Source: JANMDR01 sp031376425
GTDB lineage: Bacteria > Pseudomonadota > Gammaproteobacteria > Burkholderiales > Usitatibacteraceae
Assembly (NCBI GenBank): GCA_031376425.1
Contig: JANMDR010000223.1
Coordinates: 1-5,750 of the forward strand
DNA: 5,750 nt
Direction: 5' to 3'
The position numbers and the translations under genes are program-made. This document shows positions 1 to 5,750 of this stretch, piece after piece. Position 1 is the stretch's first letter, and each line of letters opens with the position of its first letter. The notes beneath the pieces are model-generated. The model had not been told where the DNA came from. It did not search any database and was given only the letters and a program-made list of their open reading frames with translations.

Positions 1-146
1 TGCGGGCGGGCGGAATTGATCCTGAAAAATACACTGGTTTTGCCTTCGGTATGGGGTTGGATCGGATTGCGATGATGAAATATGGCGTGAATGATTTGCG
101 GTTATTTTTTGATAATGACATGAAGTTTTTATCTCAATTTCGCTAA
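1..146 (+). CDS. pheS: Phenylalanyl-tRNA synthetase alpha subunit, C-terminal end (partial)
   Basis: This is the last 47 codons of pheS; the gene starts before the window and the readable frame begins at base 3. PheS is the catalytic subunit of the cytoplasmic alpha2beta2 enzyme that charges tRNA-Phe with phenylalanine using ATP. The segment GFAFGMGLDRIAMMKYG (bases 36-86) is class II synthetase motif 3, with the conserved arginine at 63-65 that contacts ATP in this enzyme class. It is followed by the typical PheS ending NDLRLFFDNDMKFLSQFR and a TAA stop. pheT starts 26 nt downstream, the usual pheST arrangement, and no terminator lies between them. Nothing in the visible part looks damaged. 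The identification is firm from motif 3 and from the adjacent pheT. Confidence 0.97.
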   Translation, partial: RAGGIDPEKYTGFAFGMGLDRIAMMKYGVNDLRLFFDNDMKFLSQFR

Positions 147-172
147 TCCATTAATCCATAAGAGAACAAATC

Positions 173-2557
173 ATGAAAATATCGACCAATTGGCTCAACG
201 AACTCGTAAAAACGGATCTCACCGTGGCGCAACTTTCCCATACCCTGACAATGGCGGGGCTTGAAGTTGAAGAGCAAACAGGTGTGGCAGCAGTGTTTGA
301 TCATATAGTGGTTGCCGAAGTAAAAACGGTAGTTCCGCACCCCAATGCTGATAAGCTACGGGTATGTGAAGTGGATGCTGGTACCGGCACCATCTTGCAA
401 ATAGTTTGCGGTGCGCCGAATGTAGCGGCGGGCATGCGCGTACCCTGTGCGCTCGTTGGAGCGAAGCTGCCCGGTTTAGAGATTAAAGCGGCAAAATTAC
501 GCGGTGTTGAATCGAACGGTATGCTCTGTTCTGCCCGTGAGTTGGGCATCTCCGAGGAGCATGGGGGTTTATTGGCGCTGCCCGCAGATGCGCCCATTGG
601 GCAATCTATCCGTCAATATTTAGATTTGGACGACGTTTATTTAACGTTGAAGCTCACACCAAATCGTGGCGATTGTTTGTCGGTAAACGGTGTGGCGCGC
701 GATTTAGCTGCCATGCTAAATATGCCCTTTTCACCTCTGGTGATTACGCCTAACAAGCTGAATTCCGCACATCTTCGTGGCATTACATTGGCAGAACCGC
801 AAGCGTGCAGCCGCTATTGTGGTCGGGTGATTATGGGCTTGAACGCCGCCGCACCGACACCCGATTGGATGGTGCGCCGTTTAGAGCGTGCTGGTTTCCG
901 ATCGATTTCTGCTTTAGTAGACATTACCAATTATTTGACCTTGGCGCTTGGCCGCCCGATGCATGCGTTTGATAACGATAAATTGCAGGGTGATATCGTT
1001 GTGCGCTACCCGATGGCAGGCGAGAAGCTGACGTTATTAAACGATCAGGAAGTCGCCCTTACAGCCGATATGCTCTTAATTGCCGATGCGAATGGCCCCT
1101 TGGCGCTTGGTGGTGTTATGGGTGGTAAGGCCAGCATGGTTGATTTAGCCACCACAAATGTGTTTTTTGAAGCGGCGTATTTTGACCCCGACGTGATTCA
1201 AGGCAAGACGCGCCAGTTAGGGATAAATTCCGATGCTGCCTTCCGTTTTGAACGTGGCGTGGATCCAGAAAGCTGTGCGTCCGGTATTGAGTACGCAACA
1301 ACATTAGCAATCCAAATTTGCGGTACGCCAGAAACACAAATTGGTCCTATCTCTCAAGCGGATGGCGCAGTACCGCAACCTAAAGCAGTGCGGGTGCGGC
1401 CACACCGTGTAGTGAAGTTGTTAGGCGTGCCATGTAGCGAAGTTAGTATGCTGGCCACCATGCAAGCGCTTAATTGCATTGTGGTTGAGTCCAATGATGG
1501 AAATGCACAAAGCTGGCTAGTAACGCCGCCTAGTTACCGTTTCGACTTAAATATTGAAGAAGATTTCATTGAAGAAATAGCGCGAAGCATGGGTTTTGAT
1601 GCTATTCCCGTACGTGCTCCGCAAAGCCGGATACCCATGTTGCCAGAACCTGAAGGCGCACGTGGTCGCAAGGGCTTACGCCGCGCCATGGTGGGCTGTG
1701 GTTATCAAGAAGTGATCAATTACAGCTTCATTAGCGACACTGCAGAATTGGCATTTACCGGTAAGCCAGCACCGGTGGTGTTGGCTAATCCCATCGCCAG
1801 CCACATGAATGTAATGCGCACGTCGTTGTTAAGTGGTCTGGTAGAAACCGTGGTTTCAAACCTAAATCGCGGTGAAGCACGGCTGCGCCTGTTTGAAATA
1901 GGGCGTTGCTTTTTGGCTGATAGCGCGGATTTAGTGCAGCAGCCAGAAAAACTAGCCGGTATTGCTTACGGTGCCCGCTTTCCTGAGCAATGGGGCGAAA
2001 ACAAAGCTGAAGCGGTGGATTTCTTTAGTGTTAAAGGTGATCTGCTGACACTTTTGAACGGCGCAGCTGCACGTTTCGAGCCAATCAGCAGTTACGCAGC
2101 GTGCCACCCCGGACGCTGTGCGAATGTGATTATTGACAATAAGGTAGTTGGTTTTATCGGTGAACTGCACCCGAAATTACAGCAAAAGTATGGACTGAGC
2201 ACTGCGCCTATTGTGTTTGAAGTTGATACATTAAGTCTATTAAATCAGCCTGCACCGCGTTTTACTGGTGTGTCTAAAATGCAAAGTGTGCGCCGCGATA
2301 TCGCCTTTATTTTGGATGAGACGGTGCGCGCTCAGCAGGTGCTAGATGTGGTTAATAAGCAAATGCCGACACAAGTTGTTGACTTTGCGCTATTCGATCA
2401 ATACCGTGGGCAAAACCTGCCCGCTGGTAAGAAAAGCCTTGCGTTTCGGGTAGTTATGCAGGATACTGAATCCACTTTAACCGACATTGAAGCTGATCAA
2501 AAGATAGCGGCGATTGTTAAAGTAGTTTCTGATGAACTTGGCGCAAGCCTCAGATAA
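173..2557 (+). CDS. pheT: Phenylalanyl-tRNA synthetase beta subunit
   Basis: PheT is the large subunit of phenylalanyl-tRNA synthetase. It supports the PheS active site, edits mischarged Tyr-tRNA-Phe and binds the tRNA. At 794 residues it matches the usual length (about 795 in E. coli) and aligns from end to end with my memory of that protein. Domains in order: an N-terminal B1 segment (1-40); an OB-fold tRNA-binding domain (about 45-150, with HPNADKLRVC and KLRGVESNGMLCS); the B3/B4 editing domain (about 210-390, with VDITNY at 249-254 and GRPMHAFD); B5 (about 400-480); the degenerate synthetase-like core (about 490-690); and a ferredoxin-like anticodon-binding domain (about 697-794). In B5, D458, D464, E467 and E468 keep the spacing of the family's magnesium ligands. 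The ATG has AAGAGA at 160-165, 7 nt upstream. The gene is probably co-transcribed with pheS and ihfA. No anomaly was seen. Confidence 0.98.
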   Translation: MKISTNWLNELVKTDLTVAQLSHTLTMAGLEVEEQTGVAAVFDHIVVAEVKTVVPHPNADKLRVCEVDAGTGTILQIVCGAPNVAAGMRVPCALVGAKLPGLEIKAAKLRGVESNGMLCSARELGISEEHGGLLALPADAPIGQSIRQYLDLDDVYLTLKLTPNRGDCLSVNGVARDLAAMLNMPFSPLVITPNKLNSAHLRGITLAEPQACSRYCGRVIMGLNAAAPTPDWMVRRLERAGFRSISALVDITNYLTLALGRPMHAFDNDKLQGDIVVRYPMAGEKLTLLNDQEVALTADMLLIADANGPLALGGVMGGKASMVDLATTNVFFEAAYFDPDVIQGKTRQLGINSDAAFRFERGVDPESCASGIEYATTLAIQICGTPETQIGPISQADGAVPQPKAVRVRPHRVVKLLGVPCSEVSMLATMQALNCIVVESNDGNAQSWLVTPPSYRFDLNIEEDFIEEIARSMGFDAIPVRAPQSRIPMLPEPEGARGRKGLRRAMVGCGYQEVINYSFISDTAELAFTGKPAPVVLANPIASHMNVMRTSLLSGLVETVVSNLNRGEARLRLFEIGRCFLADSADLVQQPEKLAGIAYGARFPEQWGENKAEAVDFFSVKGDLLTLLNGAAARFEPISSYAACHPGRCANVIIDNKVVGFIGELHPKLQQKYGLSTAPIVFEVDTLSLLNQPAPRFTGVSKMQSVRRDIAFILDETVRAQQVLDVVNKQMPTQVVDFALFDQYRGQNLPAGKKSLAFRVVMQDTESTLTDIEADQKIAAIVKVVSDELGASLR

Positions 2558-2570
2558 ATAAGCATATTTT

Positions 2571-2882
2571 ATGGCACTTACGCTAACTAAAGCGGAATTA
2601 GCTGACCTCATGTTCGACAAAGTGGGTCTCAACAAACGCGAAGCCAAAGATATGGTGGAATCGTTCTTTGAAGAAATTCGCACGGCCCTCGAAAGGGGGG
2701 ATTGCGTTAAGCTTTCCGGTTTTGGAAATTTCCAGCTTCGTAACAAACCACAGCGCCCCGGTCGCAATCCAAAAACCGGTGAAGAGATTCCAATCAGCGC
2801 GCGGCGGGTTGTCACCTTCCATGCAAGTCAAAAACTTAAAAGTTTAGTGGAGAAGTCGTTTAATGGAAACGGAACCAACTAA
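2571..2882 (+). CDS. ihfA: Integration host factor alpha subunit
   Basis: IHF-alpha pairs with IHF-beta (not in this window) to form a nucleoid protein that binds specific sites and bends DNA sharply, affecting transcription, recombination and replication. The 103 residues match the family (99 in E. coli) with a few extra at each end. The helical dimerisation body (about 4-45, TKAELADLMFDKVGLNKREAKDMVESFF in part) leads to LSGFGNF (48-54) and the DNA-binding arm QRPGRNPKTGEEIPI (61-75). Pro67 corresponds to the intercalating arm-tip proline. RRVVTFHASQKLK is the conserved C-terminal strand and helix. HASQKLK is the wording I associate with betaproteobacterial versions. The gene lies 13 nt after pheT, and that gap holds no good Shine-Dalgarno sequence, so translation may be coupled to pheT. 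Its last 20 nt overlap the next gene. Confidence 0.97.
   Translation: MALTLTKAELADLMFDKVGLNKREAKDMVESFFEEIRTALERGDCVKLSGFGNFQLRNKPQRPGRNPKTGEEIPISARRVVTFHASQKLKSLVEKSFNGNGTN
2849..2855 (+). promoter_or_regulatory. Ribosome binding site of the MerR-type gene, inside ihfA
   Basis: GGAGAAG lies 7 nt before the ATG at 2863, within the last codons of ihfA. It is the strongest Shine-Dalgarno match in the operon. It supports the 2863 start, which gives a longer N-terminus than many relatives, over any downstream GTG or TTG start. Confidence 0.75.
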
Positions 2883-3345
2883 TACGTTGCCTTCGTCGTC
2901 CGCGCCACCGCTAGTTCAGGCGCAAAATTCCGCATTGCTATCGCAAGTGGCGCTTCCTGCCATTCCTGCAAAACGCTATTTCACCATCGGCGAAGTAAGT
3001 GAATTATGCGGTGTAAAACCCCACGTACTGCGCTATTGGGAGCAAGAATTCACGCAACTCAAGCCATTGAAACGTCGTGGTAATCGACGTTATTACCAAC
3101 ACCATGAAGTACTACTCATCCGCCGCATTCGTGAATTGCTTTATGAGCATGGATTCACAATCAACGGCGCACGTAATCGCTTGGAAGAGCCGAGCGCTGG
3201 GTCAGGTGCGATCGCACAATCTACTGCTACGCGCGCGGCAAGCCCTAGTATTGTAGCGCTGGGAAGCCGTACCACGGCAACTACGCTACAAATGGACGAT
3301 GTGCGCACGGAGTTGAAAAGTATCTTAACGTTGCTCGAAGCGTAA
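2863..3345 (+). CDS. MerR-family transcriptional regulator (operon-linked, function undefined)
   Basis: This is a 160-residue MerR-type DNA-binding protein. The winged helix-turn-helix spans about residues 38-106: RYFTIGEVSELCGVKPHVL (38-56) is the helix-turn-helix, RYWEQEF (57-63) follows, and RRGNRRYY is the wing that contacts DNA. The sequence LLIRRIRELLYEHGFTINGARNRL then starts the coupling helix. Linked homologues after ihfA in Pseudomonas and betaproteobacteria are about 120-140 residues, as I recall. This one has about 36 residues of Pro/Ser/Ala-rich sequence before the fold and a low-complexity Ala/Ser/Thr linker (about 109-143) before a short C-terminal helix (MDDVRTELKSILTLLEA) that is probably the dimer coil. 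There is no cysteine cluster or effector domain, so no metal or drug ligand can be proposed. Its gene overlaps ihfA by 20 nt and is the last of the operon. The regulated genes are unknown. Confidence 0.93.
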   Translation: METEPTNTLPSSSAPPLVQAQNSALLSQVALPAIPAKRYFTIGEVSELCGVKPHVLRYWEQEFTQLKPLKRRGNRRYYQHHEVLLIRRIRELLYEHGFTINGARNRLEEPSAGSGAIAQSTATRAASPSIVALGSRTTATTLQMDDVRTELKSILTLLEA

Positions 3346-3364
3346 AATTTAACGCTTATTTTTA
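3338..3364 (+). terminator. Weak hairpin with T-run across the merR stop codon
   Basis: AAGCGT (3338-3343) pairs with ACGCTT (3352-3357) around an 8-nt A/T loop. ATTTTTA follows directly at 3358-3364. The left arm contains the last codons and the first base of the TAA stop of the MerR-type gene. The stem is only 6 bp and partly A-T, so it would be a leaky terminator or an mRNA-end structure. The stronger hairpin lies 40 nt further on. Confidence 0.4.
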
Positions 3365-3397
3365 GGCAAATTAAATTAAGCGGCACCTTAAATAATG

Positions 3398-3437
3398 CCC
3401 CAAGAAACCCGTACGGCTTTCTTGGGGTATTTTTATT
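3398..3437 (+). terminator. Rho-independent terminator of the pheST-ihfA-merR unit
   Basis: CCCCAAGAAA (3398-3407) and TTTCTTGGGG (3418-3427) form a perfect 10-bp stem around the 10-nt loop CCCGTACGGC. The T-rich run TATTTTTATT follows at 3428-3437. It sits 52 nt after the merR stop codon and is the natural end of the operon. It also separates the housekeeping genes from the protease gene, which should therefore have its own promoter. Confidence 0.93.
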
Positions 3438-3647
3438 GGAGCGTTGTTTATAGTAATTTTTAGTAACGCTTTGGATGCTATCTTGCCTATACAGGATGTG
3501 GCGCTTCCCAAGGTTACCGTTGGGCAGTGCACTTTCGCACCTTCACTCGTGTTTGGTTACACACTGACGAGGCTTGCTGATACACTTATTTGCGTAAAGT
3601 CGAAGAGATTCGATTGAATTAATGCGTTCATTTTTGGAGTGTTTGCC
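3438..3647 (+). other. Non-coding leader upstream of the protease, several small hairpins
   Basis: This 210-nt gap must hold the protease promoter and its 5' untranslated region. Possible stems are AGCGTT/AACGCT (3440-3445 with 3465-3470), CCCAA/TTGGG (3507-3511 with 3520-3524), GTGC/GCAC (3527-3530 with 3537-3540), CTCGT/ACGAG (3546-3550 with 3567-3571) and TCGAA/TTCGA (3600-3604 with 3609-3613, loop GAGA). Each is short and could arise by chance. TATACA at 3488-3493 resembles a -10 box, but I see no good -35 hexamer at normal spacing, so I do not call a promoter. I recognise no riboswitch, and no tRNA fold or tRNA-Pro sequence. Confidence 0.4.
3635..3639 (+). promoter_or_regulatory. Ribosome binding site of the metalloprotease gene
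   Basis: TGGAG ends 8 nt before the ATG at 3648. The start it selects gives a protein that opens with a complete signal peptide, which supports this start over the later in-frame ATG at 3687. Confidence 0.7.
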
Positions 3648-5750
3648 ATGAAATTATCCATTTCCCGTCAGCGTTTCTCTGCAGTGATGTTCGTAGCGTT
3701 ACTTACCTTGCTCAGTTTTTTCGGGGGCGCAAATGCGCTTGCTAAAGCGTCAACGCCGCTAACGCACACGGCGGCGACGCCCTTTGAAGGTAGCGTGTTA
3801 CGGATCATTGAGCCCACCATGGCGCAGAAGCAGCAAACCAAAAAATTAGCGGCCGAAGCGGCTAAGTCCATGCGGGACACGATGGGCGCATTTACTAGCG
3901 CCAGCGGCATTTCTAAGGAGTACGCTCTGCCAACAGCGTCGGCTTTGGCAGTAGAGCTTGATCACGCCACTATTCGCGCTAGCAGCGTGGGCGATGTTTT
4001 AAATTTCGCGCTCCCTGACGGCAAAACCCATGCGTTTGAAATGGATACGGCACTGGTCCGAAATGGCGATACCACCACGTGGATAGGTCGTTCGGCACTA
4101 TTTGGGAATCGCTTCCGTGCCATTATTTCTACGAGTACTGCGGGTACTTTCGGAGCAATTATGACACCGACAGGCGAATGGCGGCTTTCCCCTGGTGGTG
4201 CATATGAGTGGTTGGTAAATGAAACCGCAGAACGTACCAACGAGCCGAAGGAGTTTTGCCAACCAGCGGTCCCTTATACTGTAAGCGAAGTAACACCTGA
4301 GCTACAACAGCAAATTGATCAGCAGGTGAGCTTTGCTATCAACGAGCAAAAAAATAGAACTCAAAGTGCCAATGCCCGAAGCGGTGGTGAGGAAAAAATT
4401 GCATCCCAAGTAGCACCCACGCCACAAGTGGTGGTTGATTTGATGATCCTATATACGCCGCAATTTCAAGCGAATTTGGGCAGTGGATTGGCAACGCGCT
4501 TGGCACAAATTGTTGCCCGTGCGAATCAATCCTATATTGATAGCGATGTCGCTATTACGTTGCGCTTAGTACACCATACCGCCATTGATTTTAACGATAA
4601 TGTCGCTTCAAATAATTCCACCACGCTAAACAATATTACAACGGGCGCTGGCGCGTTTGCAGGCGTCGCGGCATTGCGCAACCAATATGGTGCCGATATT
4701 GTGGCGCTGTGGCGCGATGGCAGTAATACTGGTGGTAGCGGCGTTGGCTGGGTCGGCGGTTTTGCCGGTCAAAACTATGCGGGTTCTAACGGATTCATGT
4801 TCTCAGTCACGACCGGTTGTGTGCGTGGCTGTGACGTTGTGTTGATTCATGAAATTGGCCACAATATGGGCGGAGCACATGATCGTGCCAATGCGGGCAC
4901 GCCCGGATCTAACGGCACCCACGGGTCTTTTCCATACTCGTATGGATGGGGCTCAGGAAATTGTACGAGCACGAATAACTGTGCCGTATCTGCACCAAGC
5001 GATTTTGGTACGATCATGAGTTATCAGTTACCAACAGTTTTTAAATTTTCAAATCCAGATTTTCAATGCCCAGCACGAAACGGCGTAAACGCGCCATGTG
5101 GCATTGCCGAAACCAATATTGCCAGCCAAGCAAACGTGGCCAAAGCGTTTAACAATGTGCGGCAAACGTTGTCGGGTTTTCGGGCATCCGTGGTGAGCGG
5201 TTCGCAGGCGGGTGTTTTGGCGTTTAGTGGTGCTGGTGGTGTATCAGTTAGGCGCGACGCCGGAACGGCAGTGTTTACGGTTCAGCGTCTCGGTGGCAAT
5301 GCGGGTGTAGTGAGCGTTAATTTCGCAACTGTCAATGGCAGTGCAGTGAGTGGTGTTGATTACACCGCGCAATCCGGTACCTTGAGTTGGCCCGATGGCG
5401 ACACCACAACGAAAAGCATTAGCATACCGCTGCTAAACGCAAACACCAACGATATCCGCAGTTTTGCCATTGTCCTTAGCAACGTGGTTGGTACAGTTTT
5501 GGGCGCACCCTCTATTGTTACGGTCAATCTGACAGTGCCAACGTTACCGCAAATACAGTTTGCTACGGCAACGGCTGCCATTGGTGAAAACTCTGGCGTT
5601 ATCTTCATTCCGGTCAAGCGCACCAATAATTCGGTAGGTAGTGTTAGCGTGAATTTTGCAACCGCGAACCGTACGGCAATCGCTGGTAGTGATTATGTAG
5701 CAACATCAGGGACTTTAAGCTGGGCAAGTGGTGATACTGCAGACAAAAAC
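3648..5750 (+). CDS. Secreted reprolysin-like zinc metalloprotease with Calx-beta repeats (partial, 3' end outside window)
   Basis: The frame is open for 701 codons to the window edge. It encodes a probable exported zinc endopeptidase of the M12B (reprolysin/adamalysin-like) type. Residues 1-34 form a Sec signal peptide: K2, R7 and R9, a hydrophobic core at 10-25, and likely cleavage after A30, A32 or A34. Residues 35-258 look like a propeptide. The catalytic domain runs from about 260 to 505, starting VVVDLMILYTPQF. Its zinc site HEIGHNMGGAHD (401-412) has ligands H401, H405 and H411, catalytic E402, and the reprolysin-type Asp412. GTIMSYQ supplies the Met-turn (M457). Six cysteines (391, 395, 439, 445, 474, 484) could form three disulfides. 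Calx-beta repeats follow at 523-629 and from 636 onward. The gene stands alone after a strong terminator. The natural substrate is unknown, and later domains or sorting signals cannot be seen. The family call is strong; a virulence or nutritional role would be guesswork. Confidence 0.9.
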   Translation, partial: MKLSISRQRFSAVMFVALLTLLSFFGGANALAKASTPLTHTAATPFEGSVLRIIEPTMAQKQQTKKLAAEAAKSMRDTMGAFTSASGISKEYALPTASALAVELDHATIRASSVGDVLNFALPDGKTHAFEMDTALVRNGDTTTWIGRSALFGNRFRAIISTSTAGTFGAIMTPTGEWRLSPGGAYEWLVNETAERTNEPKEFCQPAVPYTVSEVTPELQQQIDQQVSFAINEQKNRTQSANARSGGEEKIASQVAPTPQVVVDLMILYTPQFQANLGSGLATRLAQIVARANQSYIDSDVAITLRLVHHTAIDFNDNVASNNSTTLNNITTGAGAFAGVAALRNQYGADIVALWRDGSNTGGSGVGWVGGFAGQNYAGSNGFMFSVTTGCVRGCDVVLIHEIGHNMGGAHDRANAGTPGSNGTHGSFPYSYGWGSGNCTSTNNCAVSAPSDFGTIMSYQLPTVFKFSNPDFQCPARNGVNAPCGIAETNIASQANVAKAFNNVRQTLSGFRASVVSGSQAGVLAFSGAGGVSVRRDAGTAVFTVQRLGGNAGVVSVNFATVNGSAVSGVDYTAQSGTLSWPDGDTTTKSISIPLLNANTNDIRSFAIVLSNVVGTVLGAPSIVTVNLTVPTLPQIQFATATAAIGENSGVIFIPVKRTNNSVGSVSVNFATANRTAIAGSDYVATSGTLSWASGDTADKN
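5214..5750 (+). repeat. Tandem Calx-beta repeats in the protease (second copy cut by window edge)
   Basis: Two protein-level repeats of about 111 residues lie in the 3' part of the protease frame. Anchors recur in register: VSVNFAT at 555-561 and 666-672, the conserved Asp-Tyr at 571-572 and 682-683, then SGTLSW. Over the 35 residues from VSVNFAT to the Lys after GDT, 23 are identical between copies. The DNA has drifted more than the protein, so the duplication is not recent. Calx-beta domains are immunoglobulin-like folds, often calcium-binding, common in large bacterial surface or secreted proteins. Copy 1 lacks several usual acidic positions; copy 2 has the early Glu (E647). Confidence 0.85.

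Noticed and set aside
301..597. 98-codon minus-strand open frame inside pheT
   Set aside because: It lies entirely within the well-supported pheT coding sequence, has no recognisable domain, and reads as the complement of a GC-rich coding frame.
2477..2815. 112-codon minus-strand open frame across the pheT/ihfA junction
   Set aside because: It overlaps two certain genes on the other strand and shows no family motif; another minus-strand frame covers the same stretch, as expected of chance openings.
3209..3216. GCGATCGC palindrome in the MerR-type gene, like the cyanobacterial HIP1 octamer
   Set aside because: I noticed a single copy only, inside a coding region of a proteobacterial-type operon; one octamer is not evidence for anything.
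3488..3493. TATACA as a -10 promoter box for the protease
   Set aside because: No acceptable -35 hexamer lies 16-18 nt upstream (the 17-nt position reads AACGCT), so the match alone is too weak to call a promoter.
3475..3567. Possible 30-codon small ORF in the gap before the protease
   Set aside because: It has no ribosome binding site, no recognisable sequence and unremarkable composition; openings of this size are expected by chance.
3668..4240. Two minus-strand open frames opposite the protease 5' end (3668-3910 and 3962-4240)
   Set aside because: Both lie opposite the signal peptide and propeptide of the protease frame and show no recognisable motif.
4657..4845. 62-codon plus-strand frame with a hydrophobic stretch
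   Set aside because: It is a shifted frame within the catalytic domain of the protease, ending just before the zinc-site codons; the protease frame has clear motifs on both sides.
5360..5626. 88-codon minus-strand frame opposite the Calx-beta repeats
   Set aside because: It is a shadow of the Calx-beta coding sequence, with no motif or ribosome site that I could support.

Overview
The window looks like chromosomal DNA of a Gram-negative proteobacterium, most likely a betaproteobacterium of moderate GC (around half by eye). The gene order pheS-pheT-ihfA-merR is a housekeeping cluster of beta- and gammaproteobacteria. The IHF-alpha and MerR-type proteins carry wording I associate with betaproteobacterial versions (HASQKLK in IHF-alpha; PAKRYFTIGEVSELCGVKPHVLRYWEQEF begins as 'PAKRYFTIGEVSELCG' in the regulator). 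This placement is from memory, not from a search.

Left part (1-3345), plus strand: the end of pheS, a complete pheT, ihfA and a MerR-family regulator. The genes are tightly packed: 26 nt between pheS and pheT, 13 nt between pheT and ihfA, and a 20-nt overlap between ihfA and merR. They probably form one transcription unit. PheS and PheT make the alpha2beta2 phenylalanyl-tRNA synthetase. IHF-alpha pairs with an IHF-beta encoded elsewhere to bend DNA. The MerR-type protein is a conserved but functionally undefined regulator.

Middle (3338-3647): two terminator-like structures end the operon, a weak one across the merR stop codon and a strong one with a 10-bp stem at 3398-3427. About 200 nt of non-coding DNA with several short hairpins follows. 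No tRNA-Pro gene is seen here, although that is a common downstream neighbour of this cluster.

Right part (3648-5750 and beyond), plus strand: the first 701 codons of a large secreted zinc metalloprotease. It has a signal peptide, a propeptide with a single cysteine, a reprolysin/adamalysin-like (M12B-type) catalytic domain with HEIGHNMGGAHD and a Met-turn, and then Calx-beta repeats that continue past the window edge. It stands as its own unit after the terminator and is probably an exported or surface-associated protease rather than a partner of the housekeeping genes.

I do not see a clearly new biological system. The protease and its divergent Calx-beta repeats, the lone propeptide cysteine, and the structured leader before the gene are the parts most worth a second look.
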